NCBI GenBank assembly: GCA_040377605.1
Contig: JBEIOK010000091.1
Location: 1-10,663 of the forward strand
DNA: 10,663 bases
DNA from: Solimonas sp040377605
GTDB lineage: Bacteria; Pseudomonadota; Gammaproteobacteria; Nevskiales; Nevskiaceae
Direction of reading: 5' to 3'
A model generated the notes under the pieces. The model had not been told where the DNA came from and searched no databases. It saw only the letters and a list, made by a program, of their open reading frames with translations. The position numbers and the translations under genes were made by a program. This document shows positions 6,347-10,663 of the stretch, piece by piece (position 1 is the stretch's first letter; each line of letters starts with the position of its first letter).

Positions 6347-8074
6347 CTACCGCGAGAACAGATACGGCTGGTCGTTCTGCATCGACAGCACCTGGATGTC
6401 GGCACCGCCGACACTCAGGCCGATACCGGAGAGTGCCGGCTGCAGCAGAGTGTCGCCGGCCTGCGCCAGCGCCGCGACCAGCTGGTTGCGCAGCGCAGTG
6501 GCCAGCAGGGTGCGCGTGGCATTCACGACCGGCGTGACCAGGGCCGTCGCGATGCTGCGATCGAGCACGCGAATGTCGATGTCGATCTGCAGATTGCCGG
6601 GGATCTCGCCCAGCGCTCCGACCAGCAGCGCCGCCTGCGGCCGCCCGAGGGTCTGCGGGTCTGCGGGCCACGGCGAGCGGAATTCGAGCGCCCGTTCCTC
6701 GCTGGGAATATCCACCGTCGCCGCCACGTCGATCGTGATGCGTACCGGCACCGGGATCGGCAGCCCCAGCACGTTGAGCTGCGACGGACCGTCGAAGATG
6801 CGCGCCGCCGTCGCCTGCGGCCGTGGCGCACGGATGTCGTCGAAGCGACCGACGCCCAGGCGGGAGGCATAGGAGCGCGCACGCACGGTGACCACATCCT
6901 CAGGCTGACCGCGGCGCGCGCACTGGATGTCATCGACCGTTGCCACCGTCTGCGCGACCTCAACCCACAGCGGCAACGCGATCGTACCCAGCAACGGCAG
7001 GTTCAGATTCAGGTCGGACTCGAGCACGGCCTGGCCGTTGGCCGCGAAGCCGCCACCGCCCAGGTTACTGGCCGGCGACGGCGAGAGCTGCGCCTGACTG
7101 CCGGGAATCACCACCCGCAGCCGCGTACCGCCGGTCACCAGGGGTGGCGGCAGGGCCAGCGGCAGATCAAGCAGCGCCGAGCCGTTGGCGGCTTGCGCGA
7201 CCGACAGCAGCAATGCGCCTGTGTTGATCAGGGTGCCGTTGAGCGCACTGCCGGTAGTGTTCTCGATGAACAGCAGCTGCGACGGCAGCACGCTGGCGGT
7301 CGACGTGACCACGCCCGCGACCTGCTCGGCAGCCGCGCGAGCGGCGGCATCCCCGGTCTGCGCCAGTGCCGTCACCAGATCACCGATCAGGTTGCGTGCC
7401 GGCACCTCGATGTCGAGCACCTGATCCGGCGTGCCCACGTCCAGCGGGCCCAGCAGATCTCCGAGCGGGATATCGGCCCCGAACAGATTGCGATAGCTCA
7501 GCACATCAAGATTGATCGCGCCGCCCAGCGCGTCGCTGAGCAGGCCATTGAGCAGATCCGGATTCAGTTCCGACAGGCGACTGCCGACCATCACGCTGGC
7601 CGTCGGCAGCGAGTGCGCCGCCGCCATCGCGTACAGACGTTCCAGCGGCGCGCCACTGCCCTGGAAGAACGGCAGCAGGCGCTCGGGCGCCGGCCGCTGC
7701 ACGCGCACACGCACCGCGCCCCCGCGGCTGCCGGTCTGCGGCTCGAAGAAGCGGTTGCCGGCAGCATCGGTGACCATGCGCCCGATCTCGACGCGGTCCG
7801 GCAGGATGCGGCGCTCGACGCTGCCGCCATTGCGACGCACGCTGCCTAGTGCTTCAGCCAGGGCGGCTTCCTCGGCATTTTCCGGTGATCCGAAGCAGCC
7901 ACCGACCACGCGCGCGGCATCGAGCGCCGCGAGGCTGGCGATGCGCTGCAGGTCGCGCTGGGCGAAGTACAGGCGTCCGATATCGATGGCCAGGCACGCC
8001 GCAATCAGACCCGCGAGCATCGACACCGCCGCGAACACTGCGGCGGCGCCCCGCTGTCGCGTGCGGCGGCGCAT
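6347..8074 (-). CDS. tadG: TadG-like Flp pilus assembly membrane protein
   Basis: The predicted 575-residue protein begins with basic residues and the QRGAAAVFAAVSML segment (7-20), then a single transmembrane helix to about residue 31 and DIGRLYFAQRDLQRIASLAALDAA (split by position: 31-40, then 41-54). This is the Tad N-terminal signature shared by TadG/TadE-type proteins in Flp pilus loci, with a long C-terminal part matching the general plan of the TadG C-terminal (DUF2134-like) family. The rest (about 60-575) is predicted periplasmic, rich in Ala, Leu and Gly, with few cysteines (C27, C60, C385). I see no von Willebrand factor A metal-site motif, which some TadG proteins carry. TadG proteins are thought to anchor or assemble the pilus machine in the envelope; the exact role is poorly known. 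The start at 8074 is chosen because GAGGG lies 6 bases upstream and the Tad signature begins there; the frame stays open further upstream but overlaps the preceding gene. No TadE- or TadF-type pseudopilin gene is seen between tadD and this gene. Confidence 0.82.
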   Translation of the reverse strand: MRRRTRQRGAAAVFAAVSMLAGLIAACLAIDIGRLYFAQRDLQRIASLAALDAARVVGGCFGSPENAEEAALAEALGSVRRNGGSVERRILPDRVEIGRMVTDAAGNRFFEPQTGSRGGAVRVRVQRPAPERLLPFFQGSGAPLERLYAMAAAHSLPTASVMVGSRLSELNPDLLNGLLSDALGGAINLDVLSYRNLFGADIPLGDLLGPLDVGTPDQVLDIEVPARNLIGDLVTALAQTGDAAARAAAEQVAGVVTSTASVLPSQLLFIENTTGSALNGTLINTGALLLSVAQAANGSALLDLPLALPPPLVTGGTRLRVVIPGSQAQLSPSPASNLGGGGFAANGQAVLESDLNLNLPLLGTIALPLWVEVAQTVATVDDIQCARRGQPEDVVTVRARSYASRLGVGRFDDIRAPRPQATAARIFDGPSQLNVLGLPIPVPVRITIDVAATVDIPSEERALEFRSPWPADPQTLGRPQAALLVGALGEIPGNLQIDIDIRVLDRSIATALVTPVVNATRTLLATALRNQLVAALAQAGDTLLQPALSGIGLSVGGADIQVLSMQNDQPYLFSR

Positions 8075-8080
8075 GGCGAT

Positions 8081-8085
8081 CCCTC
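8081..8085 (-). promoter_or_regulatory. Ribosome binding site for the tadG-like gene
   Basis: On the minus strand, GAGGG sits 6 bases before the ATG at 8074, in the 20-base gap after the small upstream gene. It supports this start over upstream in-frame starts within the preceding gene. Confidence 0.65.
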
Positions 8086-8094
8086 GGGCGGGCC

Positions 8095-8412
8095 TCAGCG
8101 CGAGCCGCTGCCGCCGACGAACTGCTCGCGCTCGAATTCGGTCGGCAGCGGCTGTTCGAAGCTCTTCACGTAGCGCTGATAGCTGCGCTCGGCGATCTCG
8201 CCCGGCAGCGGCCGTTCGACGGTCGAGGCCTGCGCGCCGCTGGTCTGCAGATCCAGCCAGGCCCGCGTCTCGCTGCCGGTCCGCGCACGAGTCCCTGCCG
8301 CCGGGGTGCCCGAAGCGCTGGCACCATGCTGGAAGGGATGGGAAGGATCGGCCGCCATCGCCGACGTGCCGATCAGCGCGGCACCGAGCCAGCACCAGGA
8401 CATTCTGTTCAT
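8095..8412 (-). CDS. Small secreted DUF3613-type protein of the tad locus
   Basis: A 105-residue protein with a clear Sec signal peptide: a short basic start, hydrophobic core at about 6-17 and the signal peptidase I site SAMA|ADP after residue 20. The mature part of about 85 residues is predicted periplasmic. It has a low-complexity Ala/Gly/Ser/Thr stretch (30-48), then a conserved-looking segment with TRAWLDLQTSG (49-59), the PLPGE turn (68-72), SYQRYVKSF (77-85) and QPLP (87-90). This pattern recalls the DUF3613 family often found between tadD and tadG-type genes in beta- and gammaproteobacterial Tad loci; the assignment is from memory of the pattern, without a search. No function is established that I can name. 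The gene begins 3 bases after the tadD stop, with GGAGGG 6 bases before its ATG. A second in-frame ATG lies three codons later, but the ribosome site favours the first. Confidence 0.8.
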   Translation of the reverse strand: MNRMSWCWLGAALIGTSAMAADPSHPFQHGASASGTPAAGTRARTGSETRAWLDLQTSGAQASTVERPLPGEIAERSYQRYVKSFEQPLPTEFEREQFVGGSGSR

Positions 8413-8415
8413 CGT

Positions 8416-9150
8416 TTACCCTCCACGAACCGCGTTGCCGCGTTGCTTGAGACCTTGAGCCTGCTTGCGCAGGCGCGTGAGTGCATCGGCCGTCATCCCG
8501 GTTTCGCGCACGATGCGCTTCACGCCGGGCTCATCGCCCGACAGGATCAACAGCAGCACCAGATTGTTGCGGGCCTTGTCGGACTCGGGGTCGAGTTCGA
8601 CCGCCGTAGCCAGCTCGGCCAGCGCCGGGCCGTAGCGACCCGCGCGGGTCAGCGCGTAGCCCAGATCGTTGCGCGCCTGGGCATCCGTGGGCTGACGCGC
8701 CACCGCTTCCTTGAGATAGTCGATCGACCGTCCGAGATCGCGGGTCGCATACAGCAGGCCCAACCCGTGATAGGCCTGACCGGCCACGCCCGAGCGCAGC
8801 AGTCCACGATACAGGCGCTCGGACTCCGCGACCTGACCGAGCTGACGACGCGTCTCGGCCTCCAGGTAGCGCAGCTCCGGCGTGCTGCCCTGCGCGCGCT
8901 GCTGCTCCTGGATATGCGCCAACGCTGCGTAGTAGTTGCCTTGCGCGATCATGCCGCGGATCAGGTCCGAGTACAGCGCACGGTCGGTAGCCGCCGAGCC
9001 GGACGCCAGCGCGCCGGGCGCCGGCGCCGATGTCACGCTGCCACGACCGGTCAGGCTGAAATCCGCCGGGGCCGCGCCCTCGGTCGTGGCGCAGGCGGCC
9101 ATCAGCGCGGCCAGCATCAGGGGCAGGAGCCGTGTCATTGCCCGCTTCAT
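8416..9150 (-). CDS. tadD: TadD-like TPR lipoprotein of the Flp pilus locus
   Basis: A 244-residue predicted lipoprotein. The signal peptide (1-19) ends in a lipobox-like LMAAC with the modified cysteine at 20; methionine at -3 is slightly unusual but tolerated. After a low-complexity linker (about 24-55) come four to five tetratricopeptide repeats, roughly 58-88, 91-122, 123-155 (AYHGLGLLYATRDLGRSIDY at 126-145), 156-189 (ARNDLGYALTRAGRYGPALA at 159-178) and a final divergent repeat 190-222. TadD is regarded as a pilotin-like lipoprotein that helps the RcpA secretin or other envelope parts of the Tad machine to localise. TPR lipoproteins are common (PilF-like, for example), so the tadD name rests on position directly after tadC and before a tadG-type gene. 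Its ATG overlaps the tadC stop (ATGA), and a perfect GGAGGT lies 6 bases upstream of the start. Confidence 0.85.
   Translation of the reverse strand: MKRAMTRLLPLMLAALMAACATTEGAAPADFSLTGRGSVTSAPAPGALASGSAATDRALYSDLIRGMIAQGNYYAALAHIQEQQRAQGSTPELRYLEAETRRQLGQVAESERLYRGLLRSGVAGQAYHGLGLLYATRDLGRSIDYLKEAVARQPTDAQARNDLGYALTRAGRYGPALAELATAVELDPESDKARNNLVLLLILSGDEPGVKRIVRETGMTADALTRLRKQAQGLKQRGNAVRGG
8419..8424 (-). promoter_or_regulatory. Ribosome binding site for the DUF3613-type gene
   Basis: Minus-strand GGAGGG, inside the last codons of the tadD-like gene, lies 6 bases before the ATG at 8412 and selects it over the ATG three codons further on. Confidence 0.75.
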
Positions 9151-10085
9151 CCATTGACCTCCGCCAGCGCACGCACGATCGACAGGAAGGCGGGACCCGC
9201 CACGAAGATCAGCAGCGCCGGGAAGAAGAACAGCACCATGACCACCGTCATGCGCCCCGACAGCAGGTTCACACGCTCCCGCAGGTCGAGGCTGCGACGC
9301 TCCTCGATGACCTGCAGCGCTTCCAGTAACGGCTCGCGCACCTCACCCCCGTACCGATCCACCTGGCGCAGCACGGCAATGACACTCGACAGGTCATCGA
9401 CTGCCAGCACCTCGGACATGCTCTTCAGCGTCTCGGCCGTGTCGCCGCCGGCCTCGAGCTGGCGGATCAGCAGTTCAAACTCGCGTCCGAGCTCCGGCAG
9501 CACGCCGCCGCCCTCGCGGACGAGACTTGCCAGCGCCTGCCGCGTCGACAGACCGGCCTCGAACAGCAGCACCAGCAGATGGATGAACAGCGGCACTTCC
9601 GACTTGATGCGGCTGCGGCGCGCCGCAGCAACGCTGCGCAGCAGCCAGCGCGACATCAGGAACGACAAGGCGACCGCTGCAAACGCGAACAGCACGGTCA
9701 TCAGCGACTTGTTCGGGAATTGCACGAACAGCACGAACAGCACCAGCATCACGCCCAGCAGCAGTGGCAGCGCGCCCTGGAAGACGTACCACAGCAGGCG
9801 CGACTCGCTGCTGCGCCAGCCCGCCTGCAGCAACAGACGCGCACTCTCGCCCTCGGCGTCGACCCACCCTTCGATGCGGCGACCACCCTTGGCCACCGTC
9901 GACATCATCAGACCGCGCGAGCTTTCATCGGAGAACTCGCTGCCGACCGGCGCATCACGATGCACGCGACGGCGCAGCTTGGCCTCGCCGCGGGCACGCA
10001 GCGTCAGCACCAGAATCGAGCCGACGGCCAACACCACCACGAGGATGGCCACCGCGATCAGCAGCGCGAACAGGGTCGGACTCAT
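9147..10085 (-). CDS. tadC: TadC, inner-membrane platform protein of the Tad/Flp pilus (type II secretion F domain)
   Basis: A 312-residue inner-membrane protein. Predicted transmembrane helices lie at about 5-29, 99-121, 126-148 and 279-303. The GspF/T2SSF domain covers about 163-300 and contains EVPLFIHLLVLLFEAGLSTR (163-182), LRQVDRYGGEVREPL (239-253) and an RMTVVMVLFFFPALLIFVAG segment (278-297). TadB and TadC form the membrane platform on which the TadA ATPase drives pilus assembly. The central cytoplasmic linker (about 30-98) is charged. The start at 10085 overlaps the tadB stop (ATGA) and has GGAGG 7 bases upstream; the frame remains open upstream over tadB but has no plausible protein content there. 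Its stop overlaps the tadD start in the same way. Distinguishing TadC from TadB rests on gene order, being second of two consecutive T2SSF proteins before tadD. Confidence 0.92.
   Translation of the reverse strand: MSPTLFALLIAVAILVVVLAVGSILVLTLRARGEAKLRRRVHRDAPVGSEFSDESSRGLMMSTVAKGGRRIEGWVDAEGESARLLLQAGWRSSESRLLWYVFQGALPLLLGVMLVLFVLFVQFPNKSLMTVLFAFAAVALSFLMSRWLLRSVAAARRSRIKSEVPLFIHLLVLLFEAGLSTRQALASLVREGGGVLPELGREFELLIRQLEAGGDTAETLKSMSEVLAVDDLSSVIAVLRQVDRYGGEVREPLLEALQVIEERRSLDLRERVNLLSGRMTVVMVLFFFPALLIFVAGPAFLSIVRALAEVNG
9157..9162 (-). promoter_or_regulatory. Ribosome binding site for the tadD-like gene
   Basis: Minus-strand GGAGGT lies 6 bases before the ATG at 9150, inside the end of tadC. 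It is a near-ideal site, so tadD translation should be efficient despite the overlap. Confidence 0.8.
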
Positions 10086-10663
10086 GCGTCGTCCTCCGTC
10101 GAGCGCATCATCCGGTAGATGACGATGATGCCGATGACCTGCAGCACGACCGATGCGATCAGCAGCACGCGGCCACCGGTATCGATCCACATGTTGCGGT
10201 AGTAGTCCGGATTCTGGCCGAAGATGTAGAGCATCAGGGTCACGGGGATCAGCGACAGCACCAGCGCCGAGAAGCGGGTCTCGGCGGTCAGTGCCCGCAG
10301 CTCGCGGGCCGCGGTGTCGCGCGCGCGCACGGCCTGGATCAGGCTGCGCAGGACGTTGCGCAGACTGCCGCCATATTTGCGGTTGATCGCGGCCGCCAGG
10401 GCCATGACCTTGAGGTCGCGCAGCTGGTGAATCTCGGCCAGTTCCATCAGCACGCTGTCGATCGGCGCACCCAGCCGCACCTGACGGCCCACGCTGAGAA
10501 ACAGCGGACGGATCGGATCGGCACTCTCGCGCGCTGCCGCCGCGACCGACTCCTCCAGCGTGTTGCCCGCCGACAGCACCCGGATCACGGATTCCAGAAA
10601 GGGCGGAAACTGCTCGAGGATCTTGAGACGTCGCTGCGAGGCCTTGCGGCTGACCCAGACCCA
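10082..10663 (-). CDS. tadB: TadB, inner-membrane platform protein of the Tad/Flp pilus (N-terminal part missing)
   Basis: The last 193 residues of a T2SSF-domain protein are present; the frame is open to the right edge, so the start lies beyond 10663 on the minus strand. TadB proteins are usually about 290-330 residues, so 100 or more are missing. The visible part starts in the cytoplasmic linker (RKASQRRLKILEQFPPFLES, 6-25), runs through the T2SSF domain (about 20-142) with LSAGNTLEESV (30-40), VGRQVRLGAPIDSVL (58-72) and INRKYGGSLRNVL (93-105), and ends with two transmembrane helices (about 131-149 and 164-186). A GTG at 10588 could be taken as a start, but it lies inside the domain and coding continues before it. 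It would pair with TadC as the platform for the TadA ATPase. Its stop overlaps the tadC start by four bases. Confidence 0.92.
   Translation of the reverse strand, partial: WVWVSRKASQRRLKILEQFPPFLESVIRVLSAGNTLEESVAAAARESADPIRPLFLSVGRQVRLGAPIDSVLMELAEIHQLRDLKVMALAAAINRKYGGSLRNVLRSLIQAVRARDTAARELRALTAETRFSALVLSLIPVTLMLYIFGQNPDYYRNMWIDTGGRVLLIASVVLQVIGIIVIYRMMRSTEDDA
10093..10097 (-). promoter_or_regulatory. Ribosome binding site for tadC
   Basis: Minus-strand GGAGG, 7 bases before the ATG at 10085, within the last codons of tadB. It settles the tadC start against the longer open frame. Confidence 0.7.

Noticed and set aside
6342..6671. An N-terminal extension of the cyclase upstream of 6341
   Set aside because: It would overlap the tadG-like gene by over 300 bases and its residues are an Arg/Ala/Gly-rich frame-shadow. 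The ATG at 6341 leads directly into the first transmembrane helix.
6341..7849. A 502-residue plus-strand open frame opposite the tadG-like gene
   Set aside because: Composition is dominated by Arg, Gln, Ala and His with no recognisable domain, and the minus-strand gene has the Tad signature and a ribosome site.
7849..10122. A 757-residue open frame on the plus strand opposite tadC, tadD and the DUF3613-type gene
   Set aside because: It spans several confident minus-strand genes and switches between low-complexity Arg/Ser/Thr-rich segments. It is an antisense shadow, not a credible protein.

Overview
The window is GC-rich chromosomal DNA from a proteobacterium. The surA-pdxA-rsmA order and protein features suggest a gammaproteobacterium (Xanthomonadales/Nevskiales-like), although a betaproteobacterium cannot be excluded. 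Coding density is very high. No gene-free stretch exceeds 80 bases, and I see no RNA genes, insertion sequences, phage genes or CRISPR arrays.

Left part (1-3237, plus strand): a housekeeping run. It holds the 3' part of surA (periplasmic chaperone/prolyl isomerase for outer-membrane proteins), pdxA (vitamin B6 synthesis) and rsmA/ksgA (16S rRNA dimethyltransferase). pdxA and rsmA share an ATGA stop/start overlap. In E. coli apaG and apaH follow rsmA. Here a UspA-type universal stress protein gene follows instead, with its own recognisable sigma-70-like promoter.

Right part (10663-3267, minus strand): six genes read right to left, separated by 20 bases or less or overlapping by 4. They are the end of tadB, tadC, a tadD-like TPR lipoprotein gene, a small secreted DUF3613-type gene, a tadG-like gene, and a large membrane-bound PAS-PAS-PAS-GGDEF-EAL gene. 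The first five look like the distal half of a Tad/Flp (type IVc) pilus locus: inner-membrane platform, pilotin-like lipoprotein and envelope-anchored assembly protein. The tadA/tadZ/rcp/flp genes would lie beyond the right edge. The last gene begins 5 bases after tadG stops, so it is probably co-transcribed and would link cyclic-di-GMP signalling to pilus assembly.

The most interesting element is that last protein. Its GGDEF half keeps an AGDEF active site and an RxxD inhibitory site. Its EAL half has lost essentially every catalytic residue while the fold outline stays readable. It is therefore a candidate diguanylate cyclase with a non-catalytic EAL module that may sense or bind a partner, encoded inside a Tad operon. 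The rest is well-known gene families in a fairly conventional arrangement. I do not see evidence of a wholly new system.
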